DNA from: Neckera pumila | Lineage: Eukaryota; Streptophyta; Bryopsida; Hypnales; Neckeraceae | Assembly (NCBI GenBank): GCA_963969595.1 | Contig: OZ018413.1 | Location: 10,592,211-10,656,210, forward strand | Direction of reading: 5' to 3' | Length of the DNA: 64,000 nt | Shown: positions 1 to 13,477 of the stretch, piece by piece | Layout: the number at the start of each line of letters is the position of its first letter | How positions within the stretch are numbered: position 1 is the first letter of the stretch | Translations under genes and position numbers: made by a program | Notes under the pieces: generated by a model | Databases searched by the model: none | Told to the model about the DNA's origin: nothing | Seen by the model: only the letters and a program-made list of their open reading frames with translations

Positions 1-814
1 TAGAAAAGCTAATAAGCTTCGTGGGAATATAAATTTTTTCAATCGGTGCCTGGGAACAAAAGTTATGCCCAAATAAGCTCAAACTAGGGGAGAGTAGGCA
101 GCAAAAAAATTTGCAAAAAATTAAAACTTTTTTGAAACTTTTTTTCCTTATAGATTATATTTTTGCCTATTTGGGAAGCTTTGATTCATTTCATTTGGAT
201 TTTTGATGTAAAACTTATGGACAATCTTGTTTTTATGGGCAATTAAAGCATCTTTTTGAAAAAAGTAACTTATAGGATTCATTTTGGAATGCAATTTTTG
301 CAATTCAAAAAGAAAGTCCCACATGGTTTAGTTTTCTTGCTAGAATGATCTCACCATTGGGATTAGTGCATCTTAATTCTATCTAAAAGATATTAATATT
401 TTAGATTTTCCTTCTATCTTGTACTATCTTCTACTTAACAACTTTCTGAAGAATGAAAATTAAGTTCTTTTGAATTTCTTTTTTTTTCCTAGATTCTCAA
501 TTCAATTCTCCACTATAAAGATTTAAAGCTCAAAACTCTGTAGTGCAAAAAATTTAAGTTAAAAATGTTCAAAGTCAAAAAATCTAGTCCCGCAATGTGC
601 TGAAAATCTTGTTTTTTCACTTTGAACGCAGATATCTTGCAATTGTGCGGTTGAAAATTTTGAAATTTTTTCCACACATTGTCATACTAGTTAGGTATAA
701 GATCTAATGGTTGGATGTGCAAAAAAAACATTTTTCAGATTTTTTTTACTCTTTGCTCTAGAAATGGCAGTTTTGAGAGTTCTTTGGCAAAAAAAGGCCT
801 TGATCCTTTAGGGG
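1..814 (+). mobile_element. right half of a TTAA-flanked non-autonomous element, cut by the window edge
   Basis: The segment ends in TGATCCTTTAGGGG followed by TTAA (815-818). It matches 15165-15965 almost end to end, including shared stretches around AATCGGTGC, CCAAATAAGCTC and GAACGCAGATATCTTGCAA. Because that other copy is the right arm of a long inverted repeat, the missing left arm probably lies before base 1. No coding capacity is visible. TTAA targets with G/C-triplet ends are typical of the piggyBac superfamily; the assignment is inference because no transposase is present. Confidence 0.7.
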
Positions 815-818
815 TTAA

Positions 819-1234
819 ATAGTTATTCTACTATGCTTAAACATAACATTGATAACAGTGGTTGTATATCCTCCCCCTAGCTAGAGGGATAATTCCCCCC
901 TGGATGCCTGGGAGAGTGGAGGAGAATCAATTATAATCTGAATCACATGATTGGCTCCTGACGATTTAACTTGGCCCCAGCTATCATCTTTGGCCCTCAC
1001 TTTGCTACAGTTTGGTACCTTTGTCAAGATCAACTCCAAGAGGGACACATATTTTTCAAAGGTGCTCTTGTTTTGCAAATCAAATCTAAGTGGAGTTATA
1101 ATTTTCCGTCTAATATTGTAAATTTTGTAAATTTTTGAAGCGGTTTGTCCTAAAATTATAAAACTGCTTATAGAGTGGAGTCATAAATGTCCTGTAAACA
1201 ACCCATAACCGCCTTTCCATGTATCCAATGTTAC
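819..1234. other. spacer between two TTAA elements, no gene seen
   Basis: About 0.4 kb between two element copies. It has a short GC-richer patch near 870-1020 with an open frame of 65 codons on the minus strand that resembles no family I know and lacks splice or promoter context. I see no gene here. Confidence 0.5.
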
Positions 1235-1238
1235 TTAA

Positions 1239-2177
1239 CCCCTAAAGGACCAAACATCGTTTTTTGGCAACATAGCGATTTGGGCAGCTCACTGTGAATG
1301 GAATTTTTATTTTTTTTCTTTGAAATTTTCACACAAGATGTACCCAAGGAGTAGCTTTAAGGCCCAACAATTTTTATAACATTTGACTACATTGTTAAAA
1401 CAGTTATTGGATGATATGTGTTTTTTCCTTGTTCGGCGGGCAACCCGGGGAGCTCAAAAAACTTCTTTAAAATTCAATTTAAAAAAGTAAAATAAATTTG
1501 AAATTGGTTCTTTAGATTTATATATACACAGGAAGCTTTTAATTATTCTATTTTGATCAATGAATCAAAAGTCATGGGGATTCATAGTTTGAAGATAATT
1601 ATAGAATCTGTACTCTAAAATAAACTTTGAAATCCATTATTTAACTCAATTTTCAATGTTTTTGAATAAAAGTAAAAACTTTGGGTGTAGATTGATTATT
1701 ACAACATTACAACCACTGCTATTGGCATTCTTCAATTCCATAATGAAATTCTTGACAATTTAGAACTTTGAATCATTCTCTACTTCTTTGTACTTACTAT
1801 TTTTTTCCTATATGTTGTACAATTCCAATGATCTAAACTTTTTCAAGCATGTAGCCAACTTGCCTTAAAGAATGAATCCAAAGACTTACCACCATTTTGG
1901 ACATTGTTTCATATAAATGTGACCTTGTGAAGTGCAACTGCCCGGATTTTCGCAGGGAGAATAAAAGCATTTTTGTCAATTAAAACGCTAATATCTTGCA
2001 ATCTACATGGTGGAAAATTCTGAAATTTTTCCCACATCTTTTCAAACCACTTTACTACAAGATCCTATAGTTATATATGTCCAAAAATGTTTTTTTTTTA
2101 TAAATTTGGTACTTGTACTAGAAATGACAGTTTTGGAGCAATTTTGGTGAAAACATAGTCAAAAACCTTTAGTGGTT
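1239..2177 (+). mobile_element. TTAA-flanked element, 939 bp
   Basis: It starts CCCCTAAAGGACC directly after TTAA (1235-1238) and ends CCTTTAGTGG directly before TTAA (2178-2181), so both ends and a 4-bp target duplication are visible. The last 250 bases are a diverged copy of the ends at 560-814 and 15700-15965 (shared ATATCTTGCAA, GATCCTATAGTTA-like and GAAATGACAGTTTTGGAG-like stretches). No open frame. Piggybac-type termini by structure only. Confidence 0.75.
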
Positions 2178-2181
2178 AAGT

Positions 2182-3226
2182 ATTCACCATTAAAAGATTG
2201 ACATTATAGAAAATTTCAACCCTCTGGTCTCTAGAGGGCTGCTCTAGAGTGACAAACCAAGCTATTTCATAGCTTGTTCTGTTACTCTGGAAAACTGCCA
2301 CAGTGAGCAGTTAGACACTCTAAATCTTGCCAAAACAATCAGATTTTGAGATTTTTTATTTTTATTTTTTTTATTTTACAATTTGTTTTTTAAATTCATT
2401 TTATTTTTTGTTATAAATGAACTTTAAACTTTTAAAACTCGGTTGTTGCGCTACTGCCAGTGCAATTTCAGGTAAGCGGGAATAGGGAGAAAATGATTTT
2501 TTCAGTCCAAAAATCAAATTTCAGGGTACTTTGGAGGACTATAGAATAGACCTCTAGAGGCCTAAAAGTTTCTATAATGCATATTACTCTTTGTTGGCAT
2601 TGGTGTAGTGATTTTGTTAGAAAATGAATGGATTTAGATTTTTTTTTGGACAAAATTAGGATTAAAAGTAGGATGATAGAATTAGGCAACAAATGGAATT
2701 AGATTGGTCTACCTTAGCATGAGCATCATGAGACATTGTGGGGCATCATGACCAAGTTTGCTCTTTCGAGAGGATAGTAAATCCCAATGTGAAAATTGTA
2801 CAAAAAAAAGTAATTTCCAATATGTCTACAAAGATAACATTATTTGAATGTTATTGACAAAAAAAGAATCAAATAAAATATAGAAACTTTATAAACTAAA
2901 TAATATCATGAAATTAATTATAATGTTAGGTTATAGACCATCATGAATGAGGAGTTTGGAGAGAGAAGTTCACTATAATAGCCATATCTCAAGGGCATGG
3001 TAGGAGGAGGCTTGTTTTTGTTGCCTCCTTTTGGAAGTAAATTCTATGACAATCAAAAGTAGTAGAAATTAAAACTCCATTAATGTATCTAGACTCAAAG
3101 ATCAAGGCTAGATAAGGGTTTGAAATTTGTTAGACGGTGGGTTAAATCAATGCAATGTGGACATTTCATGGGCCAGAATGGATTTTATTGTATTTGTACT
3201 AATAAATTCATCTTTTTCATAGCCTT
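2182..3226. other. AT-rich intergenic DNA with an old dispersed repeat
   Basis: No gene is recognised. Bases about 2920-3130 are a diverged direct copy of about 16330-16510 (shared elements: a 'caccatagttg/ccatatctcaagg' block, GGGAGG, 'gttacctc/gttgcctcc', 'agtagactctat/agtaaattctat'). The 74-codon minus frame at 2468-2692 is low complexity and is not supported. Confidence 0.45.
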
Positions 3227-3297
3227 CAGTTGAAATGGCATAGGGCTATAAAATTGCCCACCTCCTAAAATTTTATAGCCCTATGCCATTTCAATTG
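3227..3297. repeat. short near-perfect hairpin, 29-bp arms
   Basis: Arms 3227-3255 and 3269-3297 are reverse complements with one mismatch; the loop is 13 bases. Core of the arm: GGCATAGGGCTATAAAATT. The compact stem could be the remnant of a miniature transposon or a small-RNA precursor; the sequence does not decide between them. Confidence 0.8.
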
Positions 3298-3482
3298 ATA
3301 ATTTTATAACTAATTCCACAAAGCTCCAAAAAATATGAAAGGACTTAAGTTAGATGCCAATTCCACTTGTCTATCAAGGAAAGTTTATTGAAAATTATTT
3401 CAAGAAGCTTCGCCTCTCTAAAATTCACTTTTAGCTCTTAAGTGGGCGATTTCTGGACCTATTACCTTATCACAATTTCTCT

Positions 3483-4234
3483 GAGCCAAAGCAGTTTTGC
3501 GGAATTACAACCATCAAGGAAACAATCAATCCATGTAACCTACAATTCACAAACCGTACAAACTCTTATTCAAAAGAAGCCATCATGTATTGCTATCTAT
3601 TGATCCAGCACAATCGAACGAATATCTTCGTCAAATTTGCTCTCACCAATACATAAAACTTAAACACACCCCATTTTGGTAGCTTCCCCAGTTTGATGGA
3701 ATCGTGTCAAAGTAATGCTAAATTAATGTCGAGGACGAATGGATTTCACAACTTCTGTACAATGAGCCAAAGCAGTTGCGTTGAATTCAAGACCACCACT
3801 GCACGGAAATAATCAATCCATATAGCAACCTACAACTCACAAACCTCACAATCTCTCATTCAAAAGAATCCATCATGTACTGCTCGCTACTGATCCACCA
3901 CAATCAAACGAATATTTTCATCAAATTTGCTATCACCAATGCCTGAAACTGAAACACACCGCGTTTTGGTAGCTTCCCCATTTTAATCGACTTCTGCCAA
4001 TGTAGTGTTAAATTAACGTCCTGAACGAATGGTTTCAAAAATTCTGTACAATGAGCCAAAGCAGTTGCGTTGAATCACAACCACCAAGGAAACCATCAAT
4101 CCATATATATTTAGCTACCTACAACTCACAGAACCTAACAATCTCTCAAATGAATCCATGATGTGATGCGCCACAGTCGAACTAATAGCTTCGTCAAATT
4201 GCTATCACTTAACCCCAGGACCTTAAACACATCG
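3483..4234. repeat. three-copy tandem repeat (281-289 bp unit) downstream of the peroxidase
   Basis: Units begin GAGCCAAAGCAGTT at 3483, 3764 and 4053. Each contains CAACTCACA/CAATTCACA, CAATCTCTCA-like, and 'acaatc..acgaat' blocks in the same order. The third unit is truncated where it meets the 3' end of the peroxidase gene. Since the gene reads on the minus strand, this is duplicated 3' flank or 3' UTR. The copies have drifted apart, so the duplication is not recent. Confidence 0.85.
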
Positions 4235-4274
4235 TGATGATCGCTCGCCATTGTTGTATAGTGCCAGTGAATGT

Positions 4275-5963
<1,689 letters not shown>

Positions 5964-6640
5964 AGTGAACTACTGTTGTAATTCAAAATTGGGCCCCCTT
6001 CGCTTCACTTGCTAGCTTTGTCTTCCTGAGTCGCAGAGTACGGAAGCTTGCAGGTTCACTTACACCAATTCGATTCGGCGTACAAACTGCGATACTCGCA
6101 GTTGAATTAAATGCAGATTTGGGTGCGGACTTGGGTGCGGAATTGATCGAGCGATTGCTCAGCTGAATTGGTGATGACGGTTGTGATATTGGCGACTGAA
6201 GGCATAATTTATATAGCGATTGCTACATGTTCATCAAGGTCAACCAGACGAAAGTTCGGTTGGCTAGCTAGGAAATGACTGGTTGCGCATTTTGCATTGG
6301 ACCTTGCGTGCATACCATGGCAACTTGTATCGCACACGAGTGCTACTAGATCTGCTTGTTGACATTGTTGGACGAAATAGAAATGGTGGATCCTATTTTC
6401 GTGGACGATCCCCGTTGCGGAGTGTTTGGTCATGCGGCGCTAAGTTAGCGTTTTGCTTCACGAGCTCCAGCTGGTTGCTGCGAGCTTCGTGTGCGCCGCG
6501 TCCGTCGCTTTGTTGAAAGAAACAACTCCGTGTTAGTCTGGAGGTGCTGCCGTTGACACGGGGATAGGGGCGGTAAATTGGAGGATGTGTTTTGGGGATG
6601 TTGGATGAATGAACTATGAAGGTCAGTACTGTAACCCTGG
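5964..6640 (-). promoter_or_regulatory. peroxidase 5' region and promoter
   Basis: This 0.7-kb stretch is GC-richer than the DNA upstream of it and lies directly 5' of the peroxidase start. Overlapping frames at 6209-6689 on both strands match nothing I recognise and are taken as chance. A TATA-like box is listed separately. Confidence 0.4.
6207..6215 (-). promoter_or_regulatory. candidate TATA box of the peroxidase gene
   Basis: Reads TATATAAAT on the minus strand, about 245 bases before the ATG. This would allow a 5' UTR of roughly 210 bases. Position and match only; no transcript evidence. Confidence 0.4.
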
Positions 6641-7500
6641 AAGGACGGCCCATGTTCAAGCCTCGTTGTCCATCACTTTTTGCTGCCATTTTGCAACTAA
6701 TTATGAATGAGAAAATTTATGTTTATTTCTAAGAGATGAAAACATATCTCTGCAATAAGTCATAAATTTTTAAATTTTTTGGAAAATATTTGAAATTGCT
6801 CTGAATTTTTTAAGAAAAAAAAGGAAGAAAATTCATATCTAATACAAAATATTCTCAAAAGATTTGAAATGTTCACCATAGATGTATATTATAGTGCATA
6901 ACATCATGTTATAAACCAAAGTTGCAGAGTCACTCTGAAATTAGAAAATTAGAAAACCATGTTTATAGGCCCAAAGTTCTTATTGCTATAAATTAATTAA
7001 AATTTATGAATTTTTCATAATTTCTAATTGAGTAGAAATTGCACGTGATAATATTCATTTCATAAGATGATAAGATGGACAAAAAACAACATTTTTTAAA
7101 TTCTAACTAAATTCACATCAACAGTAATGGCAAAAAATTGCCAAAGTACAATAATTATAAGGGCGGTTTGTAGATTAAGCATCTTCTTTTTTAGAGAAGT
7201 CAATAATACAGTAATACCATAATGAAGGATTTGACAATAGTATTCATTAAAAGTATACTCAAGCAACTTCTCCTTTATAAATTAGACGAAAAAATGGATT
7301 TTTTTTTCATCCTTGATAGTCTTATGTGAAGTCATCCAAATAGACACTTAGTATTTGCAACAAGTGTACAAAGTTAACCTGGATGGATGCAACCCCATGA
7401 CAAAGATAGTCACTAAAATATCCCAACTACTAGACTAATAGATACATTATTTGTTTCTATACTTAACAATGAAGTCATCCATTGGACTTTTTAGGTTTGA
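6640..7500 (+). repeat. dispersed repeat, copy A
   Basis: A diverged direct copy of 42360-43060. Shared order: 'GGCCCAT..TTCA', 'CATTTTGCAACTA', 'GAATGA.AAA', 'AGAGATGAA', 'GAATTTTTTAAGAAAAAA', 'ATTCATATC', then 'TACTCAAGCAACT' and 'CATCC..GTCATCCAAA'. Fragments also occur near 30120-30250. No coding potential. Confidence 0.6.
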
Positions 7501-10232
7501 AACAAAAATTTATTGGGGCTAGTTTTGCAAGATAGTTTGCAATTCCGTGCAAAGTAGAAAACTAAAATCACCGTTGTTTCTATTTTGTATAGTTTTTATT
7601 ATTGGATAGGTGAAAAAATTTATATGATTATAATTAGAAAATGAAAAGAAATTTCAATGCATCAAAGAATGCAACAATTGGATACCGTATACAAAAGTTA
7701 GGAGTGGTCAAAGTTTTTTAGATGTTCTAAAATTGTTCTTGCACAATAGCCGTTACATATTGATTTAGTGGGGATGCACATAATAAGAACATCTAATCAA
7801 GTGGCGCATTTAGGCACTTCATGAATTTGAATGTCACTTTCTTAGTTATTTTAGTGTGTGAAACTATAAAGCAAGCATCAACAACATTTTAATAAACTAT
7901 AAAATAAATGTTACTTTGTTGGAGATTTAGAAGTAATGCCCACTCTAGAACTTGAAAGTTACTTACTTGAAAGCGTGTCCCCTATTTTTCTTGTAATTTT
8001 TTTTTGATGACAAGTCAATAGAATCATGCAAAATGTTGAATATATTGTCCATATCACATGTATATGTATGGTTATCTAACCTAAATAAATACCAATAAAC
8101 TTCTCAATGATTATTGACAAGTCACAATTCAAGAGCTTTTTAAGAAAGAAGCTAATAGGAAAAAACAAGCCAGAATTTTAGAATTATTCCCATGCCAAAT
8201 TTTATACAATGAAATTTCTAAAGGAGTTTTTAGTAAGCCAATTTTGTGTCAAAATATTAATCCATTTTCATGTTGCCAAATGATAACTAATAATAATTCA
8301 CAAAAATAGATGATAGAATTCACTACGGCAAAGTTGAATGAGTAAAGTGCAAATGAAATATGTAGATGAAAAATTATTTTTAAAGTATCCAAAATGATTG
8401 TAGGATGGATTTTGTTGTGCCCACTCTAAAGAAAATTTGAAATACCTAAAAGATTGAAGTAGAAGTACCCAATTCTATTTATCCCTAACTTTTGTATAAT
8501 AGTGGTCTCTTGAAGTATTCTAAATATGACCTTAAACCATCCTTGTAGGATGTTTCCAACCATAGCCTTAGAATGACGTTGAGAACCAAAAGTGTTTGAT
8601 ACTTTGATAGATGACTTTAGGATGATTGCAAGAAAGATCGGTATTGAAACATTGTCACAAACGCAGTGCCGAAGCTTCATTTTGCAATAACTTTTGAAGC
8701 ATGACTTGCATGAACTTGGAATTTTTAGTGGAGATTCTTCTTATGAATTTAATCATATCTCATATTTTTCAGAAATTTCCAAAAATCATTTTGTATTTAA
8801 AAATCATTTAAACTAATTTGTCACGTTTTGAGTTTTAGGGGTTTTACTATGTAAGGAGTTTCCAAATTTAATGATTTGGAGTTGAAATTTCCATGGTCTA
8901 TTTCCATAGTAGAAACTCATGTTCCTACCAAGGGGCATTAAAAAATATTTTATTCTATGTCCTCTACGTCCATGCAAAGAGGGCTCCCTTGCGCATCCAA
9001 TTCTAAACATTGAAGATGGTTTTAGGATCATTATTTTGGTGAAATCTCTGCACCATGTAGTCTTCTCATATCTTGTTTTTCAATTTTTTTTTCAATTCGT
9101 TTTCCTATTTTTTACAAATTAAAATGTTAAAGTATGTATTTTCTTGTGATTCTGCACTTTTCTAGTTCTCCTATTTAGAGATTTTTTTTGCTTTTCCTTC
9201 ATAGGGTATCTTCTTCTTATAGGTGTATACATTTTTCATATTTTTTCATATTTAAAAAAAATATTTTCCTATCTTTTCCTATTTTAAAAAAATGTTTTCC
9301 TATTTTTATAGTACTCCCAAAAAAATGGCTGAAAACGGCCAAAGTGGAACAAAAATGGAATGTCAGTCTTGCAATGACCCTTTATTTATTCATTGTAGCA
9401 CAAAGAATTCACCTATTGATTCAATAATTGGAGCATTTTGGTGATTATATTAGTCATAGGGAATTGCATCCTTCCAAAGTTAAGCATGGCATATGATAAT
9501 TGCAAAGTATGAAAGCCTCTAGTAAATAGTTTTGAGTCTTTCTAAAAGCACTTCAAATTTGTACCTAAAATAAATTAGGCCATGACAAAATAACTAGCTT
9601 GCTCTATTGGCATTGATGAATTTTTTTAATTCCACATAAAGACAAATATGAGAATTGGAGAGAACAATTCAAATTGAAGTTTTTTGACAAATCATGAGTT
9701 TGTTGTGAATTTTTGACTTGAGCTATCCAATTGGCCCAAAAGATCTATTAGACTACCCCTTAACCAATAAGAAATGAACCTATATTAGGTACCTTATTCA
9801 CCTAAAGTAATCACAGTATTTCCTAGTATGGCTACAATATGAAGGTCTAAAACAATCACTTCTTGTGATGATTTTACATTTAAAAGGTTGAAGTTCCTAT
9901 TGTATTCACTAGCCACTCTATCACCATTGTCTAAGAAATTGATTGTGGCCACTAACTCAACCTAATTTAGCCCAAATTTCATTTATTCAAAAAATAATTC
10001 TCATGAGTTGATGCAAGTCTTTAATAGGTCATTCCCTAGGTGTTTCTAATGGATCTTTTGCCTGTCATAGATTAGTTTACCTTATATCACACTTTAGGAT
10101 TTAACTTTGAACAATTCTCACAAAACTGAAAAAAAAATCCAATATTTTTTGTATTTTTTAACTTGCTGATTTTCATTTGTCTACAAGTAAAAAAATCCTT
10201 TGATAATAATTTTGACTATATCTATACACAAT
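7501..10232. other. AT-rich intergenic DNA, no gene seen
   Basis: Contains an inverted fragment (about 7655-7760) of the repeat found at 19960-20290, 28590-28757 and 55745-55925 (CAAAGAATGCAACA..TTGGATACC). Frames up to 84 codons (8426-8680, 8813-9031, 9188-9427) are low complexity and lack family features. Confidence 0.5.
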
Positions 10233-10511
10233 TGAGTTATTTGTAAAGTAGGCTAAACCGGGGTTTAAACCCGTCAGTTTTGCAAAAAAGCAAGATGAGT
10301 TCAAAAAGTTGTGCACAAACAAGACAAAACTAGGTGTGAAACTGAATTTTGCATCAAAATGGTGCTTAAGAAGATTTGGACCCTACTTTTGAGATCATGT
10401 GTCGCAGGCTTCTTAAAAAAGCCTGACGATTCGGCTGGAGATGCCTTTTTATAGTCCACTTGTTTCCAAAAAAGTCCCGCTCAAACTGGTTCAGACTTTA
10501 CAAATAACTCA
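10233..10511. mobile_element. 279-bp miniature element with AAT target duplication
   Basis: Ends are inverted repeats: TGAGTTATTTGTAAAGT at the left and its complement at the right, continuing imperfectly through the next dozen bases (GGCTAAACC versus CTGAACCAG). AAT is repeated on both sides (10230-10232, 10512-10514). The interior is non-coding. Superfamily not assigned. Confidence 0.7.
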
Positions 10512-11058
10512 AATATCTTAAATGAATGGTTTGAGGTTTTCTACCTAAGCACATCCTCAGTTCTATGTCGGTAACTACATAGTGCAACAATACATGCTAT
10601 ATCAGTTCATGTCCAATTTTTTGGGTTGTTTCACTTCCCAACTCACGCGCCTTAATCCTATCACGGTACTTGGATCCCTAAACTGCCTGACACTTTCCAT
10701 TCTTTAATCACAAGAGATTTGTTTAGGACATTACTAAACTCAAGATGCTCCTTCTGCTCCCTCCAATTGGTTTGGGATGGGATGATTACATTGTCAAAGT
10801 TTTTGCTAGCTCACTTGGAGGGCACAATATAAATACAAAAAGTTTCTTCCATGTGAAAGGAAGAAATTGTAGAGACCTTTAAATTGTTGAGCCTCTTGCA
10901 GGTTGCATTGGAACAACATTTTTATTGTCATCCGTCAAAGCATAGTTACAATGGCCGCCACTTACCATTTGCATTGAAGATGCTCATACTTGTTTTCAGT
11001 ACTACTAGAAATGCTCCTACAAAATCCAGTATAGGTTAAAGCTGGTAGCCAACAAGTA

Positions 11059-11523
11059 AGGTAAAACAGCCCATCATGGTCAAATGACCCATGATGAACA
11101 CCTAGGGAATGACTCCAAGGTGGTTATTTTCAATTTGTGAGGTTTTAGGCCACAATCAATGCTTTGCCTGACACTAATGGAGTGATTCATAACCTCATGA
11201 GGAACACCCAATTTTTTCAATGTAAATCATTGTAAAAGATGATTTTTTTAAGGCCTTCCACATTAGAAAGTAATGTTACTGCTTTAGGTGAGTAAGGTGA
11301 ACATTATGGATATAGTTTTTGTTGGTTATGGAGTAGTCTGCAGACTCTTTTGGAGTTGAACCTTTAAATAATCTTAGCTAATTCATACTTTGTCCAAATA
11401 ATATAATTTCAACTATTCTCTCTGTTTCTCACACTTGTCTTTGTGTGGGAATTTTTTTTCAAAATTTCAACAAATGGCATGAGGACAAACTTCTAATTCT
11501 GACCGTGATGGGTTGTTTTACCT
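11059..11523. mobile_element. 465-bp TA-flanked miniature element
   Basis: Left end AGGTAAAACAGCCCATC and right end (complement) AGGTAAAACAACCCATC form an inverted repeat of about 24 bp. TA lies on each side (11057-11058, 11524-11525). No coding capacity. TA targets fit Tc1/mariner-type elements, but the end sequence is not a standard one I recognise. Confidence 0.65.
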
Positions 11524-12024
11524 TATAGTTGAGAAATTCAGAGATCTAACCAACATTTCTCTTTTAGGCAACTTTATTGCTCTGTTTCACAAGTTTGGGC
11601 CACTACAAGTAGGTCCCTCCAAATTTAGCTAAAATGATTACACGCAAGATGCTAAGTAAATCCTCCATTTGAAGTGGGACCAAAATGGTAAATTTTGTGT
11701 TTTGGAGGGATAAAGGTAAAAAAAGCCCCCTAAAAGTAAAAACAAAGGTTTATTTGTGGTGTGTCTAGGGTGTGCTCTAGACCTCCCCTAGCTAATTTGG
11801 GGTCTCTGATTGCAAACATGAATTCAGATTTAGCAAAAATAAATAAATTTGTGGCAAATAAAAAATTTCTGCGTTTTCCCCCGGGATATATTCGACCTAG
11901 AGGGCCCACTTTGAATGGAGGCCTTAGCGTCCTCCCAGTGCCACCACTTGACAGTTACTGTTCCAAGAAAAGCTCATAGAGAATCCTAGACATGAAAAAT
12001 TTACAGTACGGGAACCTCCCATAA

Positions 12025-12286
12025 GAGCATCCCCACCAATCTGTTCTCTATCCCTAAACTTGAAGTCTCAAAGCAGTCAACCTTGACTTTATAAGATGAG
12101 CCCTTGCGAGTTCTCTAAATGAGCCTCTAGATACAGAATTTGGTGAGAGTTTTACAGAATTCTGTATAATTTATGGATATAGGATTTAGAAAAAGGTTGG
12201 TGCGATGAGATTTCTGTATCCCTGTCTGCATCTCAGGTCCTCTTCCCTAAACTTTTAGGGAAACGGAACTCCCGGTGGGAATGCTC
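12025..12286. mobile_element. Tourist/Harbinger-like miniature element, 262 bp, TAA target duplication
   Basis: Left end GAGCATCCCCACC, right end (complement) GAGCATTCCCACC, with a more diverged inner inverted part including CCCTAAA. TAA flanks both sides (12022-12024, 12287-12289). A GAGCATCCCCACC-type end with a 3-bp TAA/TTA duplication is the usual form of PIF/Harbinger-derived elements in plants. Compare the much better preserved 44361-44490. Confidence 0.85.
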
Positions 12287-12389
12287 TAAAGTCTACTATA
12301 CGCAAAAGAATTTGTATTTCGCAGATGGAAGAGGAATCAAACAGTAGAAACTCCTTCATAAAACTAATAATAATAAAACTAATAATAAA

Positions 12390-12492
<103 letters not shown>

Positions 12493-12807
12493 ATAGTAGA
12501 GGTAATCGGAAAGGTCTCCCCAATCTGTAGAAGGAGTGTCACAAGAAGCAGGGTTTATTTTTTCATTTTAAATGAAGTGCCAAATTGGCAATAATGAATG
12601 TTACAGTGGTGCTCCAAATTTCAACATTCATCCACATATTGGGTACGAAATATCATATTAGAACATATCACATATTCATAGTTTGGTTTTCATCCACAAT
12701 CTAGTGATTTCATCCAAGATATTTTTTTAATTTGAAGTTTTCTAGCGATTTTTCACCTTTTTAGTACCATTTTTTTCCTATAGGCCTGGTGTCAGGCCAT
12801 AAAATTG

Positions 12808-12833
12808 GGTTTGGTGCAATTTTGCACCAAACC
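12808..12833. repeat. perfect 12-bp-arm palindrome
   Basis: GGTTTGGTGCAA, two bases, then TTGCACCAAACC. Sits in AT-rich intergenic sequence next to a second small inverted repeat (GCCTGGTGTCAGGC). No function assigned. Confidence 0.75.
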
Positions 12834-13477
12834 ACCAGAAAAAAAAATACTAACAAGAAGGTTTAACGAAGAATAGTAAGGTAGAAGTATCTATTTTTGA
12901 TAACTTAACTTAGGGAGGACGCCGGGGACAATAAGTGTCCAATAATGACAAGGAATTCTCTAGTAAAGGGCATAATTACAACTATTCATCCTTAGAATTT
13001 TTTGTGGAAATTGGAGAACATCTACTTGGACTTCCAGTGAGTACTTTTGAATTTGTTTTCATTCCAATGACTCTCACAGTTGCACAATGCATGATTTCCA
13101 AGGTCATTCTAAGGTTAAGCATTTCAGCGTGTAGGATATAGAAATTTCATTGAAAAATTAAGCTCAAAGTGTGCAAACTTAAGGATGAGGAAGAATAAAA
13201 AAAATAAAAATAAAAATTTTCTATTTTTTTCCAAGAATAAATATTTTACTCAACATAAATGTAAGTTTTTATTTAGACCCATGCCGGTCTCATAGACTCA
13301 CCTATTACAGTCAGCTTTGGCTTTTGTCTAGAAGTAGAAAAGGAAGAGAAATGAATGGACAAGAAGATACAAACAAAGATTTTTTTCAATGAACAATGCA
13401 TCCAACTATTGTCAACAGTAGGTCATCCTATAAAACCTTTATAGGAGGGCTATCAAAAACATATACTTCTACCTTAA

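Noticed and set aside
881..1078. 65-codon minus-strand frame in the first spacer
   Set aside because: Not recognisable, too short, and bounded by transposable elements.
6209..6689. Overlapping frames on both strands upstream of the peroxidase
   Set aside because: No recognisable family, no partner exons; better explained as the promoter region.
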